A DNA stretch of 64,000 nt. It comes from Kaistella pullorum. GTDB taxonomy: Bacteria; Bacteroidota; Bacteroidia; Flavobacteriales; Weeksellaceae. Shown one piece after another: positions 27,329-36,743 of the stretch. A program made the position numbers and the translations under genes. Position 1 is the stretch's first letter, and each line of letters opens with the position of its first letter. Location of the stretch: positions 310,001-374,000 of the forward strand of contig NZ_JACSPS010000003.1 of NCBI RefSeq assembly GCF_014837035.1. Direction: 5' to 3'. Under the pieces are notes generated by a model. That model was not told the origin of the DNA. It ran no database searches and was given only the letters and a program-made list of their open reading frames with translations.

Positions 27329-27688
27329 ATGAAAAAGACCTTTTTAATTGGTATAGCTATCGCAGCGACAATAGCGACCTCGTGCGGTAAATCTGAAAAT
27401 GGCAACAAAGGCGTGGTAGAGCAACAAAACACCTCTGCTGATGCCAAAAATGAAGATGAAACCCTTCGGTATGTTGCTGAAGACGGTTCTTCGGCTCTTG
27501 TAACATTTAAAAATAATGACGCTGACAAGAGCATCAGCATCCGCAGCAATAATAAAACCATTTCGGCTCCGCTAAAATCTGACAGTCTGTACGGAAATTA
27601 CGATTTTGAAATTGCGGTGAAGAATGACAGCGTGACGATCACGCAGGGCGATAACGTGATCAGGCTGAAGAAAGCGAGAGGACAGTAG
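27329..27688 (+). CDS. Small lipoprotein of unknown function
   Basis: 119 residues. The leader ends in a lipobox with Cys20 (ATSCGKSE). After a short linker, residues 50-117 contain YVAEDGSSALVTFKN and a run of short beta strands ending VTITQGDNVIRLKKAR. The layout recalls MliC-type lysozyme-inhibitor domains, but the match is too loose for a name. It runs convergent to rplQ across a bidirectional terminator and is probably monocistronic. Confidence 0.65.
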   Translation: MKKTFLIGIAIAATIATSCGKSENGNKGVVEQQNTSADAKNEDETLRYVAEDGSSALVTFKNNDADKSISIRSNNKTISAPLKSDSLYGNYDFEIAVKNDSVTITQGDNVIRLKKARGQ

Positions 27689-27830
27689 GAGTTGGAGAGT
27701 TTGGGAGTAATTGAGTTGAGAGTAATTGAGTTATTGAGATTTTACAGATTTAAAGACCGTAGAGTTTGGAGGTGGAGTGTGGTTGAGTGTTTGAGTTGTT
27801 GAGTAGTTGAATTATTCTCGAGACGAAGAA
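27689..27830. repeat. Low-complexity GAGTT-rich spacer
   Basis: The plus strand repeats variants of GAGTT, GAGAGT and TTGAGT about a dozen times with an almost C-free composition, then reaches the terminator. No coding potential is seen. It lies downstream of the small lipoprotein stop. Confidence 0.55.
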
Positions 27831-27852
27831 TTCAACTTTAAATATAAAATAT

Positions 27853-27888
27853 AAAAAAGCCACTCAAAATAAATTGAGTGGCTTTTTT
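27853..27888. terminator. Bidirectional terminator at the end of the ribosomal operon
   Basis: Perfect 9-bp stem GCCACTCAA/TTGAGTGGC with A-run and T-run on the two sides. It serves rplQ (minus) and the small lipoprotein gene (plus). Confidence 0.92.
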
Positions 27889-27909
27889 GGGGAATTATAA
27901 AACTGAGGA

Positions 27910-28437
27910 TTAGTCAGTTTTGTGATCTGAAGATTCTGCGGCTTCGCCGGTAGTTTCTTCAGACTTTGTTTCTTCTTTTGCCGGAGCTTCTGCCGTTACG
28001 GTTTCTGCTTTGGCTGCTGAAGAACCTCTTCTGCTTCTTCTTGTTGTTTTCTTCTCTTCCGCGTTCGGGTTGTAGATATCATTGAAATCTACAAGCTCGA
28101 TCATTGCAGTATCTGCAGCGTCACCGGGACGGAAACCAGTTTTGATGATTCTTGTGTAACCACCGTTTCTCTCTGCAATCTTAGGAGCAACTGTTCTGAA
28201 TAATTCAGTAACCGCTTCTTTGCTTTGCAGGTAAGAAAAAACTGTTCTTCTGTTGTGCGTAGTATCTTCTTTTGCTTTGGTGAGGATAGGCTCAACAAAA
28301 ACTCTCAACGCTTTAGCCTTAGCAACCGTAGTGTTGATTCTTTTATGCTCAATTAGGGAACACGCCATATTGGAAAGCATTGCGCTTCTGTGCGACGACG
28401 TTCTTCCTAAGTGATTGAATTTTTTACCGTGTCTCAT
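27910..28437 (-). CDS. rplQ: 50S ribosomal protein L17
   Basis: 175 residues. The first 120 are standard L17 ([20 protein letters not shown], then the ERNGGYTRI region), which sits near the peptide exit tunnel. A tail of about 50 residues rich in Ala, Glu, Thr and Arg follows (from [15 protein letters not shown]), longer than E. coli L17 (127 residues); such tails are common in Bacteroidota. It is the last gene of the alpha operon, 6 bases after rpoA. Confidence 0.95.
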   Translation of the reverse strand: MRHGKKFNHLGRTSSHRSAMLSNMACSLIEHKRINTTVAKAKALRVFVEPILTKAKEDTTHNRRTVFSYLQSKEAVTELFRTVAPKIAERNGGYTRIIKTGFRPGDAADTAMIELVDFNDIYNPNAEEKKTTRRSRRGSSAAKAETVTAEAPAKEETKSEETTGEAAESSDHKTD

Positions 28438-28443
28438 TGTTTT

Positions 28444-29439
28444 TTATTTATCAGCGTCTAATTTATATTTAGCAACGTCGAAACCGAAGTTAAGACCTTT
28501 TGCATGCACTAATTCTTCTAATTCTGTTAATGATTTTTTACCGAAATTTCTGAATTTCATCAAATCAGACTTTGTATAAGAAACCAGCTCGCCCAATGTT
28601 TCCACTTCCGCAGCTTTCAGGCAGTTTAACGCTCTTACAGAAAGATCCATATCTGTTAATTTAGATTTAAGGAGCTGTCTTGTATGCAAGGTTTCTTCGT
28701 CGTACTGGATGGATGCTTTCACCGCTTCTGTTTCTAATGTGATTCTCTCATCAGAGAACAACATGAAATGATAAATCAATATCTTAGAAGCTTCTGTCAA
28801 AGCATTCTGAGGGCTGATAGAGCCATCAGTTTCAATATCCAAAACGAGTTTCTCGTAGTCTGTTTTTTGCTCTACACGGTAATTCTCAATGCTGTACTGT
28901 ACTTTTTTGATCGGTGTAAAGATCGAGTCGATAGCGATGGTGCCGATTGGCGCGCTGCCAGACTTATTCTGCTCCGATGGAACATACCCGCGTCCTTTCT
29001 CGATGTTGAAAGTCATTTCAAACTTCACCTCTTTGTTCAGGTTACAGATCACCAGTTCAGGGTTCAGGATATCGAAGCCCTGGATAGATTTTCCTAAGTC
29101 ACCTGCAGTTACAGTAGTTTGTCCGGATACTTTAGCCGTTACGGTCTCAGCGGTTGCTGATTCAGATTTAGCTTTAAGTCTCAATTGTTTCAGGTTCAGA
29201 ATAATTTCTGTAACGTCTTCAATGATGCCGGGAATAGTTGAAAATTCGTGCTCTACGCCTTCTATTTTTATAGATGAGATAGCATATCCTTCCAGAGAAG
29301 AGAGTAATACCCTTCTCAAAGCATTACCGATCGTTAATCCGAAGCCTGGCTCCAACGGTCTGAATTCAAATTTACCTTTGAAATCATCGGAGTTTAGCAG
29401 GATTACCTTATCGGGTTTAATAAATGTTAAAATTGCCAT
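28444..29439 (-). CDS. rpoA: DNA-directed RNA polymerase subunit alpha
   Basis: 331 residues. The N-terminal domain (1-235) dimerises and assembles beta and beta prime ([23 protein letters not shown] is the signature). A linker leads to the C-terminal domain (about 250-325; [21 protein letters not shown]), which in other bacteria contacts UP elements and activators. It is complete and placed as usual between rpsD and rplQ. Confidence 0.97.
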   Translation of the reverse strand: MAILTFIKPDKVILLNSDDFKGKFEFRPLEPGFGLTIGNALRRVLLSSLEGYAISSIKIEGVEHEFSTIPGIIEDVTEIILNLKQLRLKAKSESATAETVTAKVSGQTTVTAGDLGKSIQGFDILNPELVICNLNKEVKFEMTFNIEKGRGYVPSEQNKSGSAPIGTIAIDSIFTPIKKVQYSIENYRVEQKTDYEKLVLDIETDGSISPQNALTEASKILIYHFMLFSDERITLETEAVKASIQYDEETLHTRQLLKSKLTDMDLSVRALNCLKAAEVETLGELVSYTKSDLMKFRNFGKKSLTELEELVHAKGLNFGFDVAKYKLDADK

Positions 29440-29470
29440 ATAATTGGGGGTTGAGCAAAAATTTGAAAAA

Positions 29471-30079
29471 TTATTTAGAGTAAAGTTCGACGATCAGCTG
29501 TTCTTTGATGTCTTCCGGGATCTGGATTCTCTCCGGTGCAGACACGAAAGTACCTTCTTTCTTCTCGTCGTTGAACTGTAACCACTCGTAATTTGCTTTG
29601 TAAGCCAATGAATCTGCAATAACACCTAGAGATTTAGATTTCTCTCTGATCGCTACTACATCACCTGCCTTAAGCAAATATGAAGGGATGTTCACCAATT
29701 CTCCGTTTACAGTGATGTGTCTGTGAGAAACCAACTGACGTGCACCTGCTCTGGTTTTAGCAAAACCAAGTCTGTACACCACGTTGTCTAATCTAGACTC
29801 ACAAAGCTGTAAAAGAACTTCACCTGTAACGCCTTTTGCTCTTTGCGCTTTTTCATATAGGTTTGCAAATTGTCTTTCCAAAATACCATAGGTGTATTTT
29901 GCTTTCTGCTTTTCCATTAGCTGAACAGCGTACTCAGACTTCTTTGATCCTCTTCTTTTATTCACACCGTGTTGTCCCGGTGGTTGGTTTTTTCTTTTCT
30001 CGAAGTTTTTGTCATCTCCGTAGATTGCAGCTCCAAATTTTCTTGCAATCTTTGTTTTTGGTCCAATATATCTTGCCAT
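29471..30079 (-). CDS. rpsD: 30S ribosomal protein S4
   Basis: 202 residues. It binds 16S rRNA early in 30S assembly. The S4 RNA-binding domain is clear ([32 protein letters not shown], about 91-122). The N-terminal zinc Cys cluster seen in some S4 proteins is absent. It follows rpsK after a 95-base low-complexity spacer. Confidence 0.96.
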   Translation of the reverse strand: MARYIGPKTKIARKFGAAIYGDDKNFEKRKNQPPGQHGVNKRRGSKKSEYAVQLMEKQKAKYTYGILERQFANLYEKAQRAKGVTGEVLLQLCESRLDNVVYRLGFAKTRAGARQLVSHRHITVNGELVNIPSYLLKAGDVVAIREKSKSLGVIADSLAYKANYEWLQFNDEKKEGTFVSAPERIQIPEDIKEQLIVELYSK

Positions 30080-30080
30080 A

Positions 30081-30174
30081 TTTCTTATTAAGATTTTAGA
30101 TTCTAGATTTTAGATTTTAGATTTAAAAATGAAAACATTCAAAATTTAAAAATCACAAAATTTAAAATTCCAGA
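30081..30174. repeat. TAGATTT-type low-complexity spacer between rpsK and rpsD
   Basis: The spacer carries tandem AGATTTT(AGATTCT) words followed by A/T-rich words AAAATTTAAA in loose repetition. It is similar to the rpsC-rplP spacer at 38009-38101. No terminator or promoter box is evident. Confidence 0.5.
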
Positions 30175-30564
30175 TTATACTCTTCTTCTTTTTGGTGGTC
30201 TACATCCGTTGTGTGGCATTGGAGTCACATCAATGATCTCGCTAACTTCAATTCCTGAATTGTGAATGGTTCTGATCGCAGATTCTCTACCCGCGCCAGG
30301 ACCTTTTACAAAAACTCTTACTCTTCTAAGGCCAGCATCATGTGCTACCTGAGAGCAATTTTCAGCAGCCATCTGAGCTGCAAAAGGAGTATTCTTTTTA
30401 GAACCTCTGAACCCCATTTTTCCGGCAGATGCCCAAGAGATAACTTCTCCGCTTTTATTCGTCAAAGAAATAATAATATTGTTGAAAGTCGCCTGGATGT
30501 GTGCTTCACCAATCGCTTCAACTTTTACTTTTCTTTTTTTAACAACTTTTGTTTGTTTTGCCAT
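30175..30564 (-). CDS. rpsK: 30S ribosomal protein S11
   Basis: 129 residues, full length. It lies in the 30S platform near the mRNA exit channel. Signature segments are [22 protein letters not shown] and the C-terminal [18 protein letters not shown]. Between rpsM and rpsD in the alpha operon. Confidence 0.97.
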   Translation of the reverse strand: MAKQTKVVKKRKVKVEAIGEAHIQATFNNIIISLTNKSGEVISWASAGKMGFRGSKKNTPFAAQMAAENCSQVAHDAGLRRVRVFVKGPGAGRESAIRTIHNSGIEVSEIIDVTPMPHNGCRPPKRRRV

Positions 30565-30583
30565 TATTTAATAATTCTAAAGA

Positions 30584-30961
30584 TTATTTACTTGCTTTTT
30601 TCTTGTTAGCAACAGTTTTTCTCTTTCCTTTACGGGTTCTAGAATTGTTTTTAGTTCTTTGGCCTCTTAAAGGTAATCCCAGTCTGTGACGTATTCCTCG
30701 TTGGCAACCAATGTCCATCAATCGCTTGATGTTCAGTTGGGTTTCAGAACGCAACTCACCTTCTACTTTGATGTTTTCAGTGATGTAGTTTCTGATCAAT
30801 GCCAATTCATCGTCATTCCATTCGTTGACTTTCTTGTCTTCGCTGATGCCGGCTGCTTTCAGGATTTCGGACGAAGTGCTTCTTCCGATTCCGTAGATGT
30901 AAGTTAAGCCGATAACGCCTCTTTTGTTTTTTGGTAAATCAATACCGGAAATTCTCGCCAT
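30584..30961 (-). CDS. rpsM: 30S ribosomal protein S13
   Basis: 125 residues. It sits at the top of the 30S head and contacts the 50S subunit and P-site tRNA. Typical segments are [50 protein letters not shown] and a Lys-rich tail. Confidence 0.97.
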   Translation of the reverse strand: MARISGIDLPKNKRGVIGLTYIYGIGRSTSSEILKAAGISEDKKVNEWNDDELALIRNYITENIKVEGELRSETQLNIKRLMDIGCQRGIRHRLGLPLRGQRTKNNSRTRKGKRKTVANKKKASK

Positions 30962-30970
30962 AATTTAATT

Positions 30971-31087
30971 TTAGCCTTGTCTTTGTTTAAATTTTGGGTT
31001 CTTTTTGTTGATCACAAAGAGAACGCCCTTACGACGAACGATCTTGCAATCAGCACTTCTTTTTTTGATAGATGCTCTAACTTTCAT
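30971..31087 (-). CDS. rpmJ: 50S ribosomal protein L36 without zinc site
   Basis: 38 residues, ATG at 31087, stop at 30971. The ends [10 protein letters not shown] and NPKFKQRQG are standard L36. The four zinc ligands of the C+ form (three Cys and one His) are reduced to Cys14 only: positions 11, 27 and 33 are Ser, Asn and Phe. This is therefore a zinc-independent L36. It lies between infA and rpsM, 9 bases before the latter. Confidence 0.95.
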   Translation of the reverse strand: MKVRASIKKRSADCKIVRRKGVLFVINKKNPKFKQRQG

Positions 31088-31166
31088 TTGTTTTGAGTTA
31101 ATTTTCCAACGGTTAGATGAATTTCAAAGTACTTCACCCCCTTTTGTTTAAATATTTAAATGATCA

Positions 31167-31187
31167 ATAAAACCGCACTGGTTTTAT
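31167..31187. promoter_or_regulatory. Hairpin in the infA-rpmJ spacer
   Basis: Perfect 8-bp stem ATAAAACC/GGTTTTAT with a 5-base loop in a 138-base spacer, the longest one in the spc/alpha part. No T-run follows, so it is more likely an attenuator, RNA-processing site or stability element than a terminator. Confidence 0.35.
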
Positions 31188-31225
31188 CCTGTTTTCTATA
31201 TAGTAATCTATAGATCTCTCCTAGA

Positions 31226-31441
31226 CTAGTATCTGAATGTGATTCTGCCTTTTGATAAATCATAAGGAGAAAGTTCAAGCTTTACCTTATCACCAGGTAA
31301 AAGCTTGATGTAGTGCATACGCATCTTACCAGAAATATGGGCAATAAGAATATGCCCATTTTCAAGTTCAACACGGAACTGCGCGTTCGAAAGTGCTTCG
31401 GTAATCACGCCGTCCTGTTCAATATGTTTCTGTTTTGCCAT
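31226..31441 (-). CDS. infA: Translation initiation factor IF-1
   Basis: 71 residues, a single S1/OB fold. It binds the 30S A site during initiation. Standard sequence [20 protein letters not shown], with [19 protein letters not shown] and [11 protein letters not shown]. It is placed 7 bases after secY; the map and adk genes found here in many other phyla are absent. Confidence 0.97.
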   Translation of the reverse strand: MAKQKHIEQDGVITEALSNAQFRVELENGHILIAHISGKMRMHYIKLLPGDKVKLELSPYDLSKGRITFRY

Positions 31442-31448
31442 TTACGAA

Positions 31449-32828
31449 TTATGGGTTTGTTGTTCTGGATAGTTTCGATTGCATCAGTCCGTCATAATGA
31501 TGATTCAGCAAATACGTATTGATTTGTTGAACCGTATCGAGGATAACCCCAACCATAATTAACAGCGATGTGCCCCCAAAAAACAGGGCAAATCTATCCG
31601 TCTGAACAAACGCTCCGTGCACTATTGCCGGAAGGACTGCAAAGATAGCTAAAAATATTGAGCCTGGCAAAGTAATTTTCGAGAGAATATCATCCAGATA
31701 ATCAGCTGTTTCTTTCCCCGGTCTCACTTTCGGAATCAGCCCGCCGTTACGCTTCAGATCGTCTGCCATCTGGTTCACCGGAATGGTAATTGCAGTATAG
31801 AAGAACGAGAAGATGATAATTAACACTGCAAAAAGCACGTTGTATTGCCAGCTGAAAACGTCTTTGAAACCTGCGAGGAATGAGTTAGACTCATCTACTT
31901 TAGTTAAAAGCCCAGGTACAAACATCAGCGCCTGCGCGAAAATGATCGGCATTACACCGGATGCATTTACCTTAAGTGGGATCCACTGTCTGGCGCCCTG
32001 CATTAAGTTTCTGTTTGCTCCGCCACGTGCCTGCGCACGGCTTACGTACTGAATTGGAATTTTTCTTACAGCTACCGAGAGTATGATTGCTAAAAGCACC
32101 ACCAACATCCAGAAAAGAACTTCGATAAGGATCATAATAGTTCCCAATCCGCCTTTACCTGTCTGTGTTGCTACTTCCTGAATAAACGCGCCCGGAAGGT
32201 CTGCAAGGATACCCACCATAATAAGGATGGAAATACCGTTACCGATACCTTTGTCCGTAATCTTTTCACCCAACCACATTGCGAATACAGAACCTGCTAC
32301 CAAGATCACGATACTCGGCAGCCAGAACATAATAGATTCCGGGTGCACGTAATATGCCGAGCCGAACTGTGCGTGCGGCAGGAACATCTGCGTGATCGAT
32401 GTAAGGTAAGAAGGAGCCTGTACTAAACATACTGCAATGGTTAACCATCTTGTAATTTGGTTCAATGTATTTCTACCGCTCTCGCCATCTTTCTGCAGCT
32501 TCTGAAGATATGGAATTGCCATACCCATCAGCTGTACGATGATTGATGCGGAGATATAAGGCATAATACCGAGTGCCATGATAGACGCCCGGCTGAATGC
32601 ACCTCCCGTAAACGAAGAAAGCAACCCAAGAAGACCTGCTCCCTGCTTGTTGCCACCCTGGTTCTGGTAATGATCCAAAAGATTCCCCACCTCGGCCATG
32701 TTGATGGCGGGTAGGGAAATATAAGATGCGAATCTATACACTAGGACTAAACCTAAGGTGAAGAGTATTTTGTCTCTAAGTTCCTTTAAGCTCCAGATGT
32801 TTTTCAGTGTTTGTATAAATTCTTTCAT
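31449..32828 (-). CDS. secY: Protein translocase subunit SecY
   Basis: 459 residues with ten membrane helices. It forms the channel for protein export and membrane insertion. Landmarks are the N-terminal amphipathic helix, the plug region after helix 1, GIGNGISILIMVGI, and the large cytoplasmic loops with QYVSRAQARGG and NGGLIPKVRPGKET that bind SecA or ribosomes. It ends the spc cluster before infA, rplO lying 9 bases upstream. Confidence 0.97.
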   Translation of the reverse strand: MKEFIQTLKNIWSLKELRDKILFTLGLVLVYRFASYISLPAINMAEVGNLLDHYQNQGGNKQGAGLLGLLSSFTGGAFSRASIMALGIMPYISASIIVQLMGMAIPYLQKLQKDGESGRNTLNQITRWLTIAVCLVQAPSYLTSITQMFLPHAQFGSAYYVHPESIMFWLPSIVILVAGSVFAMWLGEKITDKGIGNGISILIMVGILADLPGAFIQEVATQTGKGGLGTIMILIEVLFWMLVVLLAIILSVAVRKIPIQYVSRAQARGGANRNLMQGARQWIPLKVNASGVMPIIFAQALMFVPGLLTKVDESNSFLAGFKDVFSWQYNVLFAVLIIIFSFFYTAITIPVNQMADDLKRNGGLIPKVRPGKETADYLDDILSKITLPGSIFLAIFAVLPAIVHGAFVQTDRFALFFGGTSLLIMVGVILDTVQQINTYLLNHHYDGLMQSKLSRTTNP

Positions 32829-32837
32829 TCGTGTAGA

Positions 32838-33284
32838 TTAAAGAGTAATTGCTTTACCTCCTGCTTTAGCGATTGCTTCTTCAGCAGATTTTGTGAATTT
32901 GTGTGCAGAAACTGAAACACCTGTTTTCAATTCGCCTCTACCCATGATTTTCACGATTTCGCTTTTCTTAGCCAATCCGTTTTCTACTAAAATGTCTTTA
33001 GTAATCTCGGTGATGCCTTTTGCATCTGCCAAAAGCTGAATGGTATCTATGTTAATTGCTCTGTACTCTTTTCTGTTTACGTTATTGAAACCGAATTTAG
33101 GCAATCTTCTTTGCAAAGGCATCTGTCCACCTTCGAAACCGATTTTCTGAGAGTAACCTGCTCTTGCCTTCTGTCCTTTATGACCTTTAGCTGAAGTACC
33201 GCCTTTTCCACTTCCCTGGCCTCTACCAAGTCTTTTGGAATTGTGAGTAGAACCTGATGCCGGTCTGATATTATTTAAATTCAT
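32838..33284 (-). CDS. rplO: 50S ribosomal protein L15
   Basis: 148 residues. The Gly/Lys-rich N-terminus (SKRLGRGQGSGKGGTSAKGHKG) and EGGQMPLQRRLPKFGF are diagnostic. It contacts 23S rRNA late in 50S assembly. Confidence 0.97.
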   Translation of the reverse strand: MNLNNIRPASGSTHNSKRLGRGQGSGKGGTSAKGHKGQKARAGYSQKIGFEGGQMPLQRRLPKFGFNNVNRKEYRAINIDTIQLLADAKGITEITKDILVENGLAKKSEIVKIMGRGELKTGVSVSAHKFTKSAEEAIAKAGGKAITL

Positions 33285-33360
33285 TATGTTTTAGATTTGA
33301 GAGTTTAAGATTAGAGAGTGGAGACAATCTGCGAGAGTCTCCTGTCCCTTACCTATTTTC
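33285..33360. repeat. Spacer between rpmD and rplO with a small hairpin
   Basis: This 76-base gap holds TTTAGATTTGAGAGTTTAAGATTAGAGAG-like low-complexity words split over several units and a perfect 6-bp hairpin GGAGAC/GTCTCC (33320-33342). No T-run follows, so it is not a convincing terminator. Confidence 0.4.
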
Positions 33361-33537
33361 TTATTTTTGAACTTCCACTAAGTGACTTACGGCCTGTACC
33401 ATCCCAAGGATCGCCGGGCTGTCGTCATGTTCTACAACTTGGTGAAGTTTCTTCAATCCTAATGCTTCAAGCGTTCTTTTTTGGGTTTTAGTTCTACCAA
33501 TAGCGCTCTTTACTTGTTTTACCTGAATTTTTGCCAT
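33361..33537 (-). CDS. rpmD: 50S ribosomal protein L30
   Basis: 58 residues from the ATG at 33537 to the TAA at 33361. It reads MAKIQVKQVKSAIGRTKTQK and continues with LEALGLKKLHQVVEHDD and a final AILGMVQAVSHLVEV, the complete ferredoxin-like L30 fold. It sits in the usual position between rpsE and rplO. Confidence 0.95.
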   Translation of the reverse strand: MAKIQVKQVKSAIGRTKTQKRTLEALGLKKLHQVVEHDDSPAILGMVQAVSHLVEVQK

Positions 33538-33547
33538 TGTTTTAATA

Positions 33548-34069
33548 TTAACCGTTAAACACTTTACTTAATGAAACTCCTCTCAGTTTAGCGATATCTT
33601 CAGGTCTTCTGATGTCTAACAATGCTTTGAAAGTAGCTTTCACTACGTTGTGCGGGTTAGATGAACCTTTAGACTTTGAAAGAATATCGTGTACACCTGC
33701 AGACTCCAATACCGCTCTTACAGCACCACCGGCGATAAGCCCGGTACCGTGAGAAGCTGGACGAAGGAAGATATCTGCACCACCGTATCTTGCTGAAGAC
33801 TGGTGAGGGATTGTATGGTTGATTACCGGAACTTTTACTAAGTTTTTCTTAGCATCTTCCACCGCTTTAGCGATAGCAGAAGCAACTTCCTTAGATTTAC
33901 CAAGTCCGAAACCTACGGTACCTGCTTCGTCACCTACTACCACGATGGCAGAGAATCCGAAAGCACGTCCACCTTTAGTAACTTTCGTTACTCTGTTCAC
34001 AGCTACGAGACGATCTTTAAGTTCTAATCCTCCCGGTTTTACTTTTTCTATATTATCTAGTCCTAACAT
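33548..34069 (-). CDS. rpsE: 30S ribosomal protein S5
   Basis: 173 residues. It shapes the mRNA entry channel and affects decoding accuracy. The double-stranded RNA-binding domain ([25 protein letters not shown]) and the second domain ([31 protein letters not shown]) are intact. Confidence 0.97.
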   Translation of the reverse strand: MLGLDNIEKVKPGGLELKDRLVAVNRVTKVTKGGRAFGFSAIVVVGDEAGTVGFGLGKSKEVASAIAKAVEDAKKNLVKVPVINHTIPHQSSARYGGADIFLRPASHGTGLIAGGAVRAVLESAGVHDILSKSKGSSNPHNVVKATFKALLDIRRPEDIAKLRGVSLSKVFNG

Positions 34070-34088
34070 ATTATCCGAAATTTATTGA

Positions 34089-34436
34089 TTAGAATTTTAA
34101 TCCGCCTTCTCTGGCTCCGTCTGCTAGAGCTTTCACTCTACCGTGGTAAACGAATCCGTTTCTGTCGAACACTATATTTTCAATTCCTGCAGCTTTAGCT
34201 TTTTCAGCGATTGCTTTACCTACCTCTGCAGAGATCTCTACTTTTGTACCTGTAGCATTAAGGCTTCTGGATGAAGCTGATGCTAAAGTTTTACCTTCTT
34301 TATCGTCGATTAACTGAGCGTAAATTTCTTTGTTACTTTTGTAAACAGACAGACGTGGTAATTCTGAAGAGCCGGAAATCTTTCCTCTTACTCTTCTCTT
34401 AATTCTATTTCTCTTTTCTACTTTGCTTAGTGCCAT
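34089..34436 (-). CDS. rplR: 50S ribosomal protein L18
   Basis: 115 residues. It binds 5S rRNA with L5. Diagnostic parts are [29 protein letters not shown] and [24 protein letters not shown]. Confidence 0.97.
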   Translation of the reverse strand: MALSKVEKRNRIKRRVRGKISGSSELPRLSVYKSNKEIYAQLIDDKEGKTLASASSRSLNATGTKVEISAEVGKAIAEKAKAAGIENIVFDRNGFVYHGRVKALADGAREGGLKF

Positions 34437-34455
34437 TTTCTTAAGTTTTTAAAAA

Positions 34456-35001
34456 TTAAGCAGATTTACCAGCTTTACGTCTTACAATTTCTCCTACGAA
34501 TCTTACACCTTTTCCTTTGTACGGCTCAGGCTTACGGAAAGATCTGATCTTTGCAGCCACCATACCCAGAAGTTGTTTATCGTGTGATGTTAATGTAATA
34601 ATAGGGTTTTTACCTTTTTCAGATAAAGTTTCTACTATAATTTCTTTTGGGAGGTCCATCACGATACCGTGAGAGAATCCTAGAGCCATTTCTAAACGGT
34701 TCCCCTGGTTAGAAGCTCTGTAACCTACCCCTACCAGTTCAAGTTTCTTTGTCCATCCTTCAGATGTACCTTGAACCATGTTATTGATCAACGCTCTGTT
34801 CAGACCGTGTAATGCTTTGTGCTGTTTAGCTTCAGACGCGCGGTCTAGTGTAAGCACGCCGTCTTCCTGTTTTAGCGTAATTCCTTCGGCTAATTGCTGT
34901 GTAAGTTCACCTTTTGGGCCTTTCACAGTTACCAGTCCGTCTTTTTCAGTTACGGTAACGTTAGCGGGAATTTCTATAATTGCTTTACCAATTCTTGACA
35001 T
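34456..35001 (-). CDS. rplF: 50S ribosomal protein L6
   Basis: 181 residues with the two repeated L6 domains. It lies near the sarcin-ricin loop. The C-terminal signature PEPYKGKGVRFVGEIVRRKAGK is present. Confidence 0.97.
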   Translation of the reverse strand: MSRIGKAIIEIPANVTVTEKDGLVTVKGPKGELTQQLAEGITLKQEDGVLTLDRASEAKQHKALHGLNRALINNMVQGTSEGWTKKLELVGVGYRASNQGNRLEMALGFSHGIVMDLPKEIIVETLSEKGKNPIITLTSHDKQLLGMVAAKIRSFRKPEPYKGKGVRFVGEIVRRKAGKSA

Positions 35002-35018
35002 TTTCCTTTGATTAAAAA

Positions 35019-35417
35019 TTAATAAACATAGCAGATTACTTCTCCACCCACTTTTTCCTGACGTGCTTTCTTATCTGTCATCACACCACGTGATGTAGAT
35101 ACGATCGCGATACCCAAACCGTTCAGTACTCTTGGCAGTTCCTCAGAACCTTTGTACTGGCGAAGACCTGGTCTTGAAGCTCTCTGGATGCTCTTGATGG
35201 CAGGTTTGCTGGTTGTTTTGTCGTACTTTAAAGCGATTTTGATGTTTCCCTGAACAGCGCTGTCCTCAAACTTATAGTTCAGGATGTAGCCTTGTTCAAA
35301 CAAAATTTTTGTAATCTCCTTTTTGATTTTCGATGCAGGAATATCCACCACTTTGTGGCCTGCGCTTTGTGCGTTCCTTACTCTGGTTAGGAAATCTGAA
35401 ATTGGATCTGTTACCAT
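35019..35417 (-). CDS. rpsH: 30S ribosomal protein S8
   Basis: 132 residues. It binds the central domain of 16S rRNA and in other bacteria represses the spc operon by binding a mimic in its mRNA. The signature [19 protein letters not shown] is present. It is separated from rpsN by an unusual 148-base spacer. Confidence 0.97.
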   Translation of the reverse strand: MVTDPISDFLTRVRNAQSAGHKVVDIPASKIKKEITKILFEQGYILNYKFEDSAVQGNIKIALKYDKTTSKPAIKSIQRASRPGLRQYKGSEELPRVLNGLGIAIVSTSRGVMTDKKARQEKVGGEVICYVY

Positions 35418-35565
35418 TTTTCTATTTAAATTATTGGTTTATGATAGTTAGTTTTGATTAAGATTCAAGAACCGAGACACAAGATTCAAGACTTACATCC
35501 TGGCTCTTGCTTCTTGGCTCTTGATTCTAACAATCAACTTTACTATCTCGATTGTTCTAAATGTA
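35418..35565. repeat. Repeat-bearing spacer between rpsN and rpsH
   Basis: Two copies of AGATTCAAGA (35461, 35482) face two copies of GGCTCTTG (35502, 35516) that are partly complementary to them, so the spacer can fold as a loose dyad. The phrase ACCGAGACACAAGATTCAAG recalls the repeat at 3679-3720. No gene is seen in either strand. Confidence 0.45.
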
Positions 35566-35835
35566 TTACCAACTAGCTTTTTTAACGCCCGGGATAAGAC
35601 CTTGGTTAGCCATCTCACGGAACATTACTCTGGAAATACCGAAGGTTCTCATGTAACCTCTTGGTCTTCCTGTAAGTTTGCAACGGTTGTGCAGTCTTAC
35701 CGGTGAAGCGTCTTTTGGCAGCTTCTGCAGTGCTTCGTAATCTCCGGCTTCTTTCAAAGCTTTTCTTTTCTCAGCATATTTAGCTACTGTAGCTTCTCTT
35801 TTGCGCTCGCGCGCTTTCATTGATTCTTTAGCCAT
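35566..35835 (-). CDS. rpsN: 30S ribosomal protein S14, zinc-free type
   Basis: 89 residues. This is the longer form without the four zinc Cys (only one Cys, in [15 protein letters not shown]). It sits in the 30S head. It is complete and starts 2 bases after rplE. Confidence 0.97.
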   Translation of the reverse strand: MAKESMKARERKREATVAKYAEKRKALKEAGDYEALQKLPKDASPVRLHNRCKLTGRPRGYMRTFGISRVMFREMANQGLIPGVKKASW

Positions 35836-35837
35836 TT

Positions 35838-36389
35838 TTAGTTCTTTTTAAAAGGCATACCAAAATGCGTTAATAATGCTTTTGCTTCTTTGTCGGTTTT
35901 TGCTGTAGTAACGAAAGTAATGTCCATCCCCTGGATTTTCTTTACCTTGTCGATTACGATCTCTGGGAAAATGATCTGCTCAGTGATTCCTAAGTTGTAA
36001 TTTCCTCTACCGTCAAAACCTTCTGCCTTGATACCAGAGAAATCTCTGATTCGCGGCAAAGCTGAAGAAGTAAGTCTGTCTAAGAACTCATACATTTTAT
36101 CAGCTCTAAGAGTAACTCTTGCTCCTACCGGCATACCTTTTCTAAGTTTGAAAGCTGCCTCATCTTTCTTAGAGATAGTACCAACAGCTTTTTGGCCAGT
36201 GATTGCGGTAAGTTCTTCTACTGCATAATCCACAATTTTCTTGTCAGCAGTAGCTGCACCCAAACCTTGTGAAATAACGATCTTCTCTAATTTAGGTACC
36301 TGCATCACAGATTTGTACCCAAATTCTTCCATCATTGCCGGAACGATCTTCTCTTTATAGTTTTTCTTTGGTCTTACTGTATATTCCAT
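35838..36389 (-). CDS. rplE: 50S ribosomal protein L5
   Basis: 183 residues. It binds 5S rRNA and the P-site tRNA elbow. Diagnostic parts are [40 protein letters not shown] and the [20 protein letters not shown] end. Confidence 0.97.
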   Translation of the reverse strand: MEYTVRPKKNYKEKIVPAMMEEFGYKSVMQVPKLEKIVISQGLGAATADKKIVDYAVEELTAITGQKAVGTISKKDEAAFKLRKGMPVGARVTLRADKMYEFLDRLTSSALPRIRDFSGIKAEGFDGRGNYNLGITEQIIFPEIVIDKVKKIQGMDITFVTTAKTDKEAKALLTHFGMPFKKN

Positions 36390-36399
36390 CGTTGTTTAT

Positions 36400-36726
36400 T
36401 TATAAAGTTTCACCGGTTGACTTAGCCACTCTCACTTTCTTATCACCTTCTACTTTGCTTCCAGTTTTGGTAGCTTTACCATTTTTGTCAACAAGCATTA
36501 CGTTGGAAATATGGATCGATGCTTCTTTCTCTACAATTCCGCCCTGTGGGTTACCAGCTGAAGGTTTAGTATGTTTTTTAACGATATTCAAACCTGCAAC
36601 GATCACTCTGGCGTCTTTGCCTTCCTTACGGATCACTTCAATAACTTCACCCGTCTTACCTTTAATTTCTTTCTTACCGGTAGTGATGATTACGTTATCT
36701 CCTCTTCTGATTTTTAACTTTGTCAT
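36400..36726 (-). CDS. rplX: 50S ribosomal protein L24
   Basis: 108 residues with an N-terminal KOW motif ([26 protein letters not shown]). It initiates 50S assembly near the exit tunnel. Placed between rplN and rplE. Confidence 0.97.
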   Translation of the reverse strand: MTKLKIRRGDNVIITTGKKEIKGKTGEVIEVIRKEGKDARVIVAGLNIVKKHTKPSAGNPQGGIVEKEASIHISNVMLVDKNGKATKTGSKVEGDKKVRVAKSTGETL

Positions 36727-36743
36727 TTTTGTAAATTTTAAAA

